Assembly (NCBI GenBank): GCA_034509735.1
Contig: JACGWO010000001.1
Location: 17,342,864-17,406,863 of the forward strand
Reading direction: 5' to 3'
DNA: 64,000 nt
Source of the DNA: Sesamum alatum
Lineage: Eukaryota > Streptophyta > Magnoliopsida > Lamiales > Pedaliaceae
The notes under the pieces: generated by a model
What the model saw: the letters and a program-made list of their open reading frames with translations, nothing else
What the model was told of the DNA's origin: nothing
Database searches by the model: none
Program-made: the position numbers and the translations under genes
Shown: piece by piece, positions 32,728 through 45,191 of the stretch
Position numbering within the stretch: the stretch's first letter is position 1
Layout of the letters: each line of letters opens with the position of its first letter

Positions 32728-33496
32728 CCGGATGACATGGATTTGGGGGAGGAAAATTACAATTATATTTTATAATTTAAAAAAATAATGTATATTTCAT
32801 ATATACATAATTATATATATTACATATAAAATGTATATAGATGACGACGTAGCCGACCTCTAGGCGTCAGCGACGTTGCCCAACACAAAAGAGGGTGACA
32901 TTCTTGGCGACGAGTCACCTAGAAAAGAAAGGGCGTATGTTTGGGTGATTGCGCGTCGTCGTCACCCCGCCTTGGTGACAGCGACACCCCTCTCTTCTTT
33001 GGGCAACATTTGTCGTTGCCCAGGAGTTGGCGCCGACAGTAGCTGTCGGCACTTAGGCGGCGGTTGGCTGTCGTCGCCAACCATATATATATGTAATATA
33101 TATGTAATTTTGTATTATATTGATATATATATATATACATATATTTAATTTTTTATTTTCTTAAAAATTAAGAAAAAATATTTATTTTTTCAAAACTTAA
33201 GATTCATAAAAATATTTTTTTGTTTTAAATACGTATAATAAAAATATTATTTATATTAAATAATATAATTTCAAGAAATTGATATATTTTATGTATTTGA
33301 TATTTAATTAATATATTTTATATTATTATTTTAAATTGAAAGAAGAAAAAAGTATTATTTTAAAAAAATGAACTAAAAATGATTTAATTCAAAAATCTAA
33401 AAATATAAAAAAAATTATTTTAAATACAAATAATAGTAATTTTAGTAAATAATATAACTTAATGTTACATTAGCCCCTAATGACGTGTCACGTGTT
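32728..33496. mobile_element. Long-TIR element with GC-rich core, copy 2 (both ends truncated)
   Basis: The block starts abruptly inside the left terminal repeat at CGGATGACATGG, fused to the GATC-rich spacer. The GC core lies at about 32845-33080 with the same GGCGAC/GTCGCC pattern. The right terminal repeat is missing after TGACGTGTCACGTG. Confidence 0.65.
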
Positions 33497-35467
33497 TTTT
33501 TTAAATAAAAATTTGAGTAAATTTTTAAACTAAAAGTAGTTTTGGAGAGATTTTTAATAAAAACATGCGTTAGGGGTTAGGGGGTAAAACTTACAGAGGG
33601 TAAGCGAAGGATATTCTTTGTCCTGTTATGTATCAAACTATTTTGTAAGTGGATTTTTTGTTACCTTTCACACTTTAAGGGGGTGAATGCAATTACGTAC
33701 ATTCATAGTTCAAGGTTGCAAAATTTATTTAACCCTATTGCAAAACCCCATGTAGTATAGAACTAAATTACAATTTAACGATGTGACCAATATTTAACTA
33801 ACTGAATATAACGGCCACATGCTCCGTCAAAAATTAATGGTATGATGCTTTTTGCTCAACACCATTAAATCATGAGAAATTAATTATTATGATGTGACTA
33901 ATTATGCAAAATACCCTATTTTGACTAAAATTGCAATTTAACTCAAAATAATACTATAAAAAAGATATTAACAACATGAAATGAAATCAACGAAAAAGGA
34001 AAAAAACTATAAATTTTGAAATGGAACTCCATAATATCTTGAGAATTATAACTGAATAATTATCTCTCTGAAAAAAAAAATCAAAAAAGGAAAAATAAAC
34101 TGTCTAGATGATAAGAAAGCGTGACTTTGAGCAACTCTCTTATTCTTCACCACCGTTAAATACTAGGTTTAGTTTCCAATTAATAATGATGATAGTATGT
34201 ATGTTGCGAAGGTAAAATAAGAAGAGACTAATCCAACTTACTTAATTTTTAATTCGCTATGAATTTTTAAGGTTGCGTATTTTGTCCAACATAAAAAATG
34301 TAGCGGCACTTAGTAACATATATAGTTTTGCACAAAAAAGGCACGAGACAAAGCCAAAATATGAAAACTAGGAATTAATTCTGAGAAGTCGTCTATCTAA
34401 GTCCGGACCGACCATATGTTAAAAATAATGCACGAACTGGTATATACATAATGAATTAATCACAAGAATGAAATATTTTTCTTGGATGATTTATGGATCT
34501 CTCTTGTCATTTCCGTTCTCTTTAAATTGTCAATATCACATAATTAAATGGGTAAACTTAGCTATAATATAGTTTCTTTTTATCACTAATGCGGTCACAA
34601 GTCACAATAACATAATCTGATTTTACAATAATATAACTTTGACTGATATTTGAATTATTGAATTTTTCATCACAATATATTTATTGTGTAGCACAATCAA
34701 GAGAGATTGTTACTAATCATAAACAATAACACATATATCTAATACAATATCTTCAATAATATTGTTCAACATTCATAACAAACTATATTTGGATTTTGTT
34801 TGAACCGATTAATATAGAAGTCAACATTATGAGTTGAACGTAATATAATTGTGAAAATTCCATTCCTTAGCCATTTAAAGTGAATAAAATCTTGTTGTAA
34901 AGTAGAATATTTTATTAAACTTTAAGATTAATTAAATATTAATATTTTATCAAACTTTAAGATTAATTAAATATTAATATTTTATTAAACTTTAAGATTA
35001 ATTAAATATTAATATTTTATTAAACTTTAGGACTATATCTATGGTGATTTAAGTTACACATTTTAATTTTTATTTTAATTATTTTTTTTAGTAATAAGTT
35101 ATACATATTATCTGATCATAAACTGATACACATGTTGTTGCTCAACCAGAAAACGAAAAGAAGAAACAAGTGAAGCAACGTCAAATTTTGAAATCCCATG
35201 TAAAGATATTTTATATAACATTAAATTTGGTCAAAACTTTCACAACAAAGTAAGGAAAACAATATGCCATTATGTGAAATTGCATACTCAACTTTGAGTT
35301 GTTGCACACAAAGACTTAAAAGGTATGTCATAATATTCTTACTAACATTATTTTGACTAGTTTTATGAGTCACATTCCTGTAATATATAGTCATATTGCT
35401 TTAATTATAATCACAATGCTTTATCCAAAACAAAAATACCATAATTATAATAGACTAAACTAAAGTT
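33497..35467. other. AT-rich DNA upstream of ZF-HD copy 3
   Basis: It is homologous to 7318-9269 and has no coding frame conserved between copies. At 34890-35030 a short phrase (AAACTTTAAGATTAATTAAA) is repeated three times in tandem, about 45 bp per unit. The unoccupied CACTA target is at about 34418-34432. Confidence 0.5.
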
Positions 35468-35605
35468 ATGTGCAAAATATACCTAAAAAGCGACAAAGTG
35501 CAAAATATGCGTAAAGAGCGACAAAGTACAAAATATGCGCAAAGAGCCACTAAGTGCAAAACATGCACAAAGAGCGACTAGATGCAAAATATGCGCAAAA
35601 AACAT
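35468..35605 (+). repeat. 28-bp minisatellite, copy 3a
   Basis: Four full units and one partial unit, one more than in the other ZF-HD copies. Confidence 0.85.
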
Positions 35606-35873
35606 ATCACTAATCTTGAAGAGGAAATAACTTTGTCTCTCGACAAATTTACAATTCACTAATCTAAATACACCGTTTTAATATCACGTTCTAAATTTTA
35701 TGTACTAAGAGCATTGCAACCCTAAGTCTATACATTTGACTGAATTATCATGTATTTATTCATTCAGTAAAAGAGATAGAGATACTACTCACCAAAATTA
35801 CATACTAAAATTGCATTTGTAACTTTTCAACAGGACAACTTGCTTTGATTAGATTTTGTGCCGACTTAATTTG

Positions 35874-35881
35874 TATATAAA
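35874..35881 (+). promoter_or_regulatory. TATA box, ZF-HD copy 3a
   Basis: TATATAAA in the conserved context. It is followed by the longest leader seen in any copy, which then stops at about 35953. Confidence 0.6.
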
Positions 35882-35953
35882 CCCCTCTGTGGTTCACTTT
35901 CATCCACCTCCATCAGAAACCCTGCAGTTTAGTTAAATCAAAATATTAGATTA
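35882..35953 (+). pseudogene. ZF-HD copy 3a, leader only
   Basis: The 5' leader matches that of copy 4 (CCTCCATCAGAAACCCTGCAG), but the sequence switches at about 35953 to DNA normally located about 1.4 kb further upstream (compare 34563). No coding part remains. The tandem partial duplication therefore placed two promoters, 3a and 3b, one after the other. Confidence 0.7.
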
Positions 35954-36231
35954 CCTATAATATAGTTTCTTTTTATCACTAATGCAGTCACAAATCACAA
36001 TAACATAATCACAGTAAGGAAAACAATATGCCGTTATGTGAAATTACAAATTCACTTTGAGTTGTTGCCCACAAAGACTTAAAAGGTATGTCATAATATT
36101 CTTACTAACATTATTTTGACTATTTTTAAGAGTTACATTCCAGTAAAAAATAGTCATATTGCTTTAATTATAATTACAATGCTTTATCCAAAACAAAAAT
36201 ACCATAATTATAATAGACTAAACTAAAGTTA
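35954..36231. other. Second upstream block of the partial tandem duplication
   Basis: It repeats sequence found at about 34563-34610 and then 35235-35467, with a deletion between them. Confidence 0.5.
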
Positions 36232-36335
36232 TGTGCAAAATATACGTAAAAAGCGACAAAGGGCAAAATATTAGTAAAGAGCGACTAAGTGCAAAATATA
36301 CGTAAAGAGCGACTAGATGCAAAATAGTCGCAAAA
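36232..36335 (+). repeat. 28-bp minisatellite, copy 3b
   Basis: Three full units and one partial unit, with more substitutions than the other arrays. Confidence 0.8.
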
Positions 36336-36658
36336 ACATATCATTTATCTTGAAGAAGAAATAAGTTTGTCTCTCGATAAATTTACAGTTCGTTAATCCA
36401 AATACACCGTTTTAGTATCACGTTCTAAATTTTAAATACTAAGAGCATTACAACCCAAAGTCTATACATTTGACTGAATTATCATGAATTTATTCACTCA
36501 GAAAAAAGAGATAGAGATACTACTCACCAAAATTACATACTAAAATTGCACTTGCAACTATTTCAGCAGGACAACTTGCTGTGATTAGAAACTCAGCAGT
36601 TTAGTTAAATCAAAAGATTAGATAAACCTCTATTTTTATCATTTTCCCTGCTGCTGAA

Positions 36659-37358
36659 ACGGCCACCAACAACATTTACCAAGAAGCAAGGAGTGATGTA
36701 CAGAGAATGCATGCACAACCATGCACCAACAACCATACCCATGGCTTATATTGTTGATGGTTGTGGTCTATTTGAGGCCAGCGGCCCAAATGGCATGGTC
36801 TGTACTGCGTGTCGTTGCCACCGGAATTTCCACAGGTGACTGAAAGTGGACTTTCCTCATGCACAGACTCAAAATAATGCCGTTTCCCAACAGCATGGCA
36901 CGACAACAAACCCTGTTCTGCTGCCACAGCCACAAGCCCATCAGCAAACGTCCACAAGTTGTACTACTACTTCTGCACCGACCCCTACAATTCCAGATCC
37001 AATCCCACAACCACAGTTTCATCCTCAGACATACACAAGACATGCACAGACTCCTGCACCAACAGGAAGGGAGGAAATGAATCGGCAATTTCAGAGGCCG
37101 GAAGAGCCGGTTCAGGAGGCTAGTGCACGACATACAGTGGAGACAGAGGCGACTGTGCGTAGAAGAAGGATAACCCGTGGACAAAGTGAAAGAATGAGGG
37201 TTATTGCAGAGAGCAACGGTTGGAAGATGTTCCGGGAGTGTTCTAGAGAAGAAGTTAATTGTATATGTACAGACTAGGATTACTAGAACAGTAATGAAAA
37301 TTGTATCTTAAACCACAGGCGTATACGAGCTGCAGCAGGTAATGCTGAAGCTAACTAG
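36659..37358 (+). pseudogene. ZF-HD transcription factor pseudogene, copy 3b
   Basis: This copy covers the whole gene but is damaged throughout. The start codon is ACG (36659-36661) where copy 4 has ATG. About 11 bp is deleted before the zinc finger, shifting frame; the finger is then readable as [27 protein letters not shown] and [13 protein letters not shown] to TGA change at 36837-36839 ends it. The linker and homeodomain are open from 36846 (RRRITRGQSERMRVIAESN) to a stop at about 37275 after a small deletion, and the recognition helix is scrambled. The TATA box is also deleted, so transcription from its own promoter is unlikely. Confidence 0.9.
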
Positions 37359-37413
37359 ACTTAGATTTGGTTTGAATAACTTCTTATTAGGAATTAGTTA
37401 ATTGATATTTATT

Positions 37414-38016
37414 TGATATGCATAAAAATGGCTGGCCCAAAGAGACCTAAATGGTCCAAAAGAGCAAAGTAGATTACATGAGCTCAAGGGAATGCAAGAT
37501 TCAAAGTACTCCCAAAAGGGCCCAATTCGCACGCCCAGTCCCCAGGGAAGGACCGCTCCAAGTACAAAGCCTAAAATAATGGCATAAGGAAGACCCCGAT
37601 CCAACCTGCAGGAAGGATCAGGCCTGGTCCCCGAAAGGGAGACCAAGTAGAGACAAGTAAGGCATAGGGGGCCTAACAAGCCCCCCAGAAAGAAGACCCA
37701 GGCAAGGAAGGCCCGCAGAAGGGGGTTTAATCCGGCCACGAAGGAAGGTTAAGGTTATCTAGCCATATCCTTATCCGAACAAGGATCTCGCAACTACCTC
37801 TTGGAATTTAGGATATTATGACCTGCAGGACTCTGGGAGGGACGTCTACTGACCTTTCGAGAGTCCAACCAGCCAAGAGGTCCTCCTCTTCAAGGAATTC
37901 CCTCTATAAATACCAACCCCCTTGGCTAGTATGAGGGGACGAATTTTCGACCCTGTCAAGCTCAATAACACTTTTTACACACTCTAAGCTCTCGCATCTC
38001 TCTCCAAAACTACACA
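37414..38016 (+). mobile_element. LTR family B, unit 3 (3' truncated)
   Basis: It starts TGATATGCATAAAAATGGC like 16162 and matches to TCTCTCC, then changes to CACATGGGGGTTTTTGC and to unit 4 spacer. A CTATAAATA box lies at about 37904. Confidence 0.7.
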
Positions 38017-39457
38017 TGGGGGTTTTTGCTCATTTCTTATATCACATGGGGGTAAATTGCATTTATCCTGAAAAAAAAAAGTGACCAATCACACTAATGC
38101 ACTTACTGTATGATTGGATGATTAGATCATACTTGATTTAAGTAAGAATTTTTTCCTTATTTAGAGGTGATTAAATTATTTAATTTAGGTCGATTTGTAA
38201 CGTGAGAAATTTTCTATACTACTTTGTTATTATACATCGGCGGTGATAGTAATGATCGATGTTTATCAAAATTAATAGTATTTTTGCATCCAATGGGCTT
38301 CGTTAATTAAGTTTGATCGATATAAAATAGAATGATAGTTTTTTTTTTTAAGATTTTTGAAAACTTTAAGAAATTAATAGTGAAAAGTGCTTACAAATCA
38401 CTTACTCCTCCTAAAAACGTAACGTAAGGTATGCATGAGTAGGAGAATCGAATTACGCCAACATCGAGTACACAATTTATTTTTAAAGGTAAATTATATC
38501 GAGATTCTCCTGAAATTAGGTTTAATTACAAAAATACCTTTCACTTTCTGTTGGTGTTGGTATAAATTGTTTGTGTAAATAGTGTATTTATAATTACAAC
38601 TACAATCTCAAAAGATGTATTTATAATTTTAAAAAGGATGGGGGTATTTGTGTAATTAGATGTAATCTCATGGGGTGTTAATTTAATTTACCTTATTACT
38701 GTATTTGAGTACGCCAACTATATATATAGCAACTGCATATTAATTTATGTGATATGTTCATTGTCTTGCCACTGTTAATAGTCAATTTGAGTCATGTAAC
38801 TTAATGGTAGTATGAAAAAAGCATTATATCGTTAAATTATTGTTAGAACGTCATCGTGTTGTGCACAAGATGTATCGTTAAGTCCAACTAATTAATATTG
38901 ATTTCACCATTAAATTATTATTTTAGTCCCACACTATAGGATGTTTGCAATTATTGGTTTTATGCTTTCCAATTAGTAAAAGATGGTCCTATAACTCAAA
39001 ATAATCATGTCCACAAAGTATCACGTTGTTAATTTTTGGACATAAAGAACGTTGGCGAACCGCTAACTACAACAAGAATGGAAGGAAATCCTCGGCAAAA
39101 CATTTTGAAGTATGGAACTCTTTTTTTATATTGTGGAAAGCATGGGACTATAATATTGCAAAGGGTTAAAAACACTTCCACCCATAAAGTATGCATATAG
39201 TCGCATTTACTCCCCAAACTATAACATGTAATACCGCCCCCCCCCCCCAATAATATGAAAAAAATACCCTTCTTATTTACACTCCCCCCAGAATATATAT
39301 TACAGTCATTCCCTAAAACATAATTTTAATTATTATAAAATTTATCTATAATAAATATTACCCAAATGTTATGATATTTATAATTAGTGTGAAAATTTGT
39401 GTAAATTCTAAAATTTACAATCCTTTTTTTTTTCACATAACTGTTCAAAAATTTATA
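38017..39457. other. Spacer at the start of unit 4
   Basis: It is homologous to 14690-15050, 4340-4833 and 5644-6292 in order. The solo LTR A of unit 1 is absent; the junction at about 38796 reads AATGGTAGTATGAAAA, an empty site. A C-run lies at about 39237-39248. No gene is seen. Confidence 0.5.
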
Positions 39458-40967
39458 GGATTAAAGGCAATTTTTGTCCACTACTTATAGCCAAATTCCA
39501 TTTTAGTCCTTTAACTTCCTAGAGTTCCAAAAAGATCCTCCAACTTTTGAAATTGCTCAATTTTAGAACACCAATTGCCTAATTTTGGACAAACTACCGT
39601 AAAATAACACTTGGACCTGATGTGTCCGTTTAAATTTGGGGAAATGATTTTATTGAATAATTATACATCATGTGGCAATTATAAGGCTTTAATTTTTTAA
39701 AAAACTGACATGGCACTAGTGGCCATATCATCTAGATGACATGGATTTGGGGGAGGGAAATTACAAATATATTTTATAGTTTTAAAAAATGATATATATT
39801 TTACATATACATAATTGTATATATATTACATATAAAATATATATAGGCGGCGACGCAACCGCAGCGCAACCTCTGGGCAACAACGACGTTGCCTAACACA
39901 AATGAGGACGACAACTGGGCAATGAGTCCCCTAGAAAAGAAAGGCCGTCTGTTTGGGTGACCGCGCGTGGTCATCACTCTGCCTTGGCGAAGGTGACACC
40001 CCTCTCTTCTTTGGGCAACAGTCGTCGTTGCCCAGGGGTTGGCGACGACAATAGCTGTCGCCTCCAACTTTATATATATATATATGTAATTATGTATTAT
40101 ATTACTATATATATACATATATGTAACTTTTTATGTTCTTAAAAATTAAGTAAAAATATTTTATTTTTTCAAAATTTAGGATTCATAAAAAATATTTTTT
40201 GTTTTAAATACATATAATGGTAAATATTATTTATATCAAATAATACAATTTATAAAATTTGATATTTTTTTTGTATTTGATATTTAATTAATATATTTAT
40301 ATTATTATTTTAAATTGAAAGAAGAAGAAAATATTGTTTTAAAAAGGGTAAATTACATCTAGCTCCCCTGAGGTATGGGTAAATTACAAATACCCCCCTC
40401 TTGTTTGGAAAATTACAAATACCCCCCTGATTTTAACTGTCATCTAACAACGAGCCCCTTCCATTACATTTTCATCCAATTTTCAATGTGAACGGACAAA
40501 ATTGCCCTTATGGATTATTAATTATAATTTTATATATTTTTTAAAAATATTTTATGGACTAAATTGCCCTCTAAACCTTAATGTAAGATATTAAGTGTCA
40601 GATGGTGTGTAATTGTTATGTTGATATTTATAATTCGATGAAATTGTAATTTTTTTTTTGAAAATTTTGAAGTGACAGGTTCTTGTTAGTGTACACAATC
40701 CTACTCATTCCATAAGTAACAAAATCCTGTTGATTCTAATATACACAAATACCAAAATGAACAAAAGAAAATAGAGAATTTCATAGTATAGACAAAATGA
40801 TCATGTTCATTCCATAAGTCACATTCAAACAATGACAAACACATTGTTCAAAATACATTGCCATCCAAAAATATTGGTTCAAAAACATCCCAACAACCAC
40901 ATACCAATCCATAGTATTCCGCACATATTACTTTCAAAACACAAATTCACATTAGTTCAAATGACAT

Positions 40968-43911
40968 TTATTGTTGCTTGCAAGCATCGGGGTTGAATGC
41001 CTTGTTGTCCTGGTTCTTCTTGCTCCTTATCTCTATTTGTGGGGAGACTCCTAGTCCTCTCCAAAAGGTTGGTGGTAGATACGATGCTCCAAGATTTGAT
41101 GATGGTTGTGATGATGATGCTGCAACAGGCATTGAAGGGCCATGTTTTGTGTTGGGCAATGGTTGAGATGAAGAAATTGGTGGCTTGGGGACTGGTTGTG
41201 ATTTTGTCTTCTTGTTTGCTCTTGTTGGAGCAACAGATTGGGATGAACTTCCCTTGGCCTTCCTTTTCCTACTAGCTAGTCGTGCTAGAGGAACATCAAA
41301 CTCCAAATCTTTACCCTTGTGCTGTCAATTGAAAAATAAACAAGGAAATTAGTTATCATGTTTGAAATAAATTAACAAGATAAGTTAACCAAGACATTAT
41401 ACATACCTTACTAACAGGACATGTTCTTTTGTTATGTCCATGGACATTGCAGACTTTGCATCTCTCCATGTTTGATCTCCTCACAGCATTAGGAGCCTCA
41501 CTAAGTTCCTTTCTCCTATTTTTTTTAGGCTTACCTGGCATTCTTCTAATAATTGGAGGTAATAGATTGGTGGGTTCAACCTCCAATTCTTGAGGCCAAA
41601 ATGTTGGATCAGGCACTGGATAAATACAATATCTATATGCTTTCATGTAGTTTTGTTTGGAGAATCTGCTATCACAATAAGACTCCATAGACTCTCTCAT
41701 ATGAGATATCCCTAATACAACATGCTTACAATGAATATCAGAAACTTTCCAAACCCTACAATTACAGGTTCTACTTTTCAGGTTTACAATGTAAGTGATG
41801 TTTTGATTTTAAACCTCAAACTCATGTTCCCCAGCTACTAAAAGATGATACTTTCTGGACTCTTCCTTGATTTTGTTCAATTCTTTCACTGCATTTGGTA
41901 GGTTATCCCTCAGCTTTCTTTTTTTGAAGCCTGCTCATCAATTTTGTCCTCAACCCATCAACTAATGTAAGCACAGGCTTGCTCCTAAGGTCCCCGACCC
42001 AATGGTTAAATGATTCTGAAATGTTGTTGGTGACATGATCATTTTTCAACCTTTCATCAAAGGCATGCCAAGACCACATTTCAGCAGGAATTTTGAGCAG
42101 CCAATCATATGTTGCAAGCTTCAACTCCTTGATCTTATGTAATGCAAAGTTGAAGCCTGCAGCATTGTATGATCTGATTGCTTGCCAGAAATACCTCTTC
42201 AATGCTACTCCTGCAAACTGGCCTCTGAAATTAGCATAAATATGCCTTGCACATCTCCTATTTACAACATGAGGGACATCCTCATTTATGGTTTCCACCA
42301 AACCCTACACATGTATATAACATATCAGTCCAACATAATATATAATATAACATTTCAGTCCAAATTTATACATATAAATAACATTTCCGGCCAATTTTAT
42401 ACATATATATAACTTTTCAGGCCAACAGAATATTGGAAGTGATGACTTTACCTTTTGTCTGTCACTCATAAATGTCCATGGCTTGTCATAAGAGAAGCCA
42501 CCCAGCATGTTGGAAAGATTTTCAAAAAGAACCCCCATGACTCCTTGCATTCTGATTCAGCAATGGCAACAACAACAGGGAATAACCCATTATTCCCATG
42601 TAACCCAATTGCAGCCAACAATACACCCCCAAATGGTCCTTTTAAATGACAACCATCAAACCCCAAAAAAGGACTACAACCCTCCAAAAACCCATCCATC
42701 AAAGCAGACAAACCCCAAAAAAGAACCTTTTAAAAACAGGTGCATGAGGATTGATTCAGAATCATCAACATCACATTGTAGGGTTACAACACTCCCTTCT
42801 TTATTTGCTAAGACAATTTTAGCATAGTAGAGTAACTTCCCATATGACTGAGAATGACATCCCTCTATTGATTCCATAGCTTTCTTCCTCGCCCTATAGA
42901 TCTGCATATATTGATGGTTGACACCAAATTTTTTCTACTAATTTCTAACCCCTCTAGGCTTTGTTTCTGGGTTTTCCCTCAACACATTCTCAATTTTTCT
43001 GGCTATCCACTCAGCACTAGCCTCTTTAGTAGCATCAGACCTAACACATGTGTGAGTAGGCACATATGTCTTAATCTGGAAAGTCTCACCATCTGCCAAT
43101 GGAGAAGCATGAATTCTCCAAGGGCAGTCCTTCACACTACAATGGCCAGTCACTCTAGTTTTTTCATTTCTCATTCTTATAATTTTAAATCCCTCCTAAG
43201 TCACAAATTCTTTTAAAGTTGTCCTAAACGCATTAATGTTTACAAACACCATTCCCTTTTCTAACTTAATTTTCTCTCTACCCTCTGCCAACATGCTAGC
43301 ATCTCTATTCAAGGAACCTTGAAGTGGATCATCCTCAAATTCAGAATCACTCTCATTTTTACTCTCACAGTGATCATCAGAGGAGTAATTACTCAATTCA
43401 TCCCCAGTTTTATCACCATTTTCTTCACTCTTTTTTTCAGAATCAGACTCCCCACTTTCATTTTCACTCCCCCCAGTTTCATTTTCACTCCCCTCATCCT
43501 CATTTTCACTCCCCTTAGTCTCATTTTCAGAATCCCCTCCGTCTTTTTTGGACTCCCAACTCTCTTTTTCAGACTTCCCACTCTCTTTTTCAACTTTACC
43601 CTCTTTCTCAACACCTTCTCCTCATTCAGTCCCTCATCCACTCCACATAACTCAACATAAACTTTAATCTGAGTCCTATTTTCATTCCTACTAAACATGT
43701 TTAATACATCTTTATCACCACTTATGTTCATCAACACATCATTGTCATCCACACTACAAGATATTTGAAGCATATCATCATCACAAACATTGTGAATCTC
43801 CCTAATATCTGAAAGCAAATCAATGTAACTATACTTATCTTCATCAATATTTTTCAACCTTTTGCACTTTCCCCTACAATATATGGCCAATGTATATAAT
43901 TTGTCCACCAT
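40968..43911 (-). pseudogene. mudrA: MuDR/MULE transposase, broken
   Basis: A start at 43911 (MVDKLYTLAI) gives an N-terminal domain, then a long acidic Ser/Glu/Asn region. The MULE core follows: CPWRIHASPL (about 43120), LGFDGCHLKGPFGG with the first catalytic Asp (42655-42657), and WTFMSDRQK with the second (42461-42463), then HIYANFRGQF and IKELK with the probable catalytic Glu. An intron at 42305-42451 has GT-AG ends and joins SDRQK to GLVETI as in the family. A SWIM finger (CNCRVWKVSDIHCKH, about 41715-41770) and a CCHC knuckle (CKVCNVHGHNKRTC) follow, then an intron at 41322-41406 and a basic tail with SRKRKAK. Damage: frameshifts near 43640, 42740, 42500 and 41930 and stops at 43196, 42938, 42935 and 41809. 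Confidence 0.9.
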
Positions 43912-44680
43912 TTCTGTAGGGAAAAAATAAAAACAACAAAAATATAACATATTCAGTAAATGTAACAACACAAAACAGAATCAGAAAATGTATACAACAG
44001 AAAACAGAAATAGAAATGTTATCAACCTTTATATTCAATCACACACATACGTACATAGTGTTTTGAAACTATATTCAGAAACTTAAAACCAAAGCACAAA
44101 TTTTACAAACCCCCAAATTATATGCAGAAAATTGAAACTGAAATTTGGGCTTTTTCTCAGAAAATACAATAAAATTTTCTAAAAATAAAAACATATACAA
44201 CATACAATGAAAAACATATTTTCATCAACATATTATGGAGAAAAAACATAAATATAGAAAACCCGCAAATATACTATCGGTTAAACTTTTAAACATAGCA
44301 AAAAACTAAAATTTTGTTTCCATAAACATGAGAAACTACTTCAAACCACTAAAAATACCAAAAATATCAATTATTATCCATGATCAGACCAAAGAGGGGT
44401 TCATGCATACCTTTTTCTTCGGTGAAACATGTCGAGCTTCGGTTCTTCAGCCGTCAAACACCGTCTCCACTAGGACTAATTGAGAAATAGACCAAATAGA
44501 GGCAAATGTGAGAGGAGAAGACGTCGTTATGGGGCTGTGCTTGGGGAGGGTTTCTTCGGCGAAAAGGGTTGCAAATGGAAGTTCAGAGGCGGGAGATGGT
44601 GAAATATCTTCACCAAACACAGAGGGGCAAATATGTATTTGCCAAATCTGTGATTTTTAAAAATTTTTCAAATATATTTT
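43912..44680 (-). other. MuDR 5' region
   Basis: Non-coding DNA between the transposase start and the right TIR. It is A-rich to about 44380, then has a GC-richer stretch (44400-44640) that probably holds promoter and leader. No named promoter element was recognised. Confidence 0.5.
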
Positions 44681-45191
44681 TTTTAAAAAAAAGTTGAGGG
44701 TAATGAAGTAATTTCACCATTTTCGTCCAGGGGGTTCACAATTATTTTGCAAATCAGGGGGGTATTTGTAATTTACCCATACCTCAGGGGAGCTAGCTGT
44801 AATTTACCCTTTTAAAAAATAAATTAAAAATGATTTAATTCAAAAATGTAAAAATATAAAAAAATTTAAATACAAATAATAGTAGTTTTAGTAAATAATA
44901 TAACTTAATGCCACCTTGGCCACTAATGACACGTCCCATGTTAGTGTTTTTTAATTAAAGCCATGTACTTGCCACATCATGTACAATTAGCCAATAAAAT
45001 TACTTCCCCTAATTTAAAATGCCATGTCATATTCTAGTGTCGTTTTCCCACAAGTTTAGATAAAATTCGGCAAAAGGAGTACCGAAATTGAGCAAATTAA
45101 AAAATTATAGGACTGTTTTGAAACGCTAGAGATATAAAAGACTAAAACGGGAATGGGGTATAGTTAGCGAATGAAAATTTATCTTTAATCC

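Larger units (their letters stand above)
40346..44809 (-). mobile_element. MuDR-like element with perfect 9-bp TSD
   Basis: Inverted ends run about 60 bp (GGGTAAATTACA, then CTAGCTCCCCTGAGGTATGG, then ACAAATACCCCCCTG) with very few mismatches. TTTTAAAAA flanks both sides (40337-40345 and 44810-44818), the 9-bp duplication typical of Mutator elements. Siblings at about 7187 and 61895 lack it. The 4464-bp element encodes one transposase gene on the minus strand. Well-kept ends but a decayed gene suggest it may have been mobilised by another copy. Confidence 0.9.
39458..45191. mobile_element. Long-TIR element with GC-rich core, copy 3, carrying a MuDR insertion
   Basis: The left terminal repeat starts GGATTAAAGGCAATTTTTG and the right ends CTTTAATCC; the two are inverted over about 300 bp, with shared phrases such as TTGAAATTGCTCAATTTT and GCTTTAATT. 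The GC core is at about 39845-40070. Flanks AAAATTTAT and AAAATTTAC are a possible 9-bp target duplication. Removing the MuDR element leaves about 1.26 kb. Confidence 0.7.

Noticed and set aside
40968..43660. Plus-strand frames in the MuDR region, including a Ser/His/Phe-rich one at 43319-43660
   Set aside because: They are mirror images of the acidic Ser/Glu region and other parts of the minus-strand transposase.
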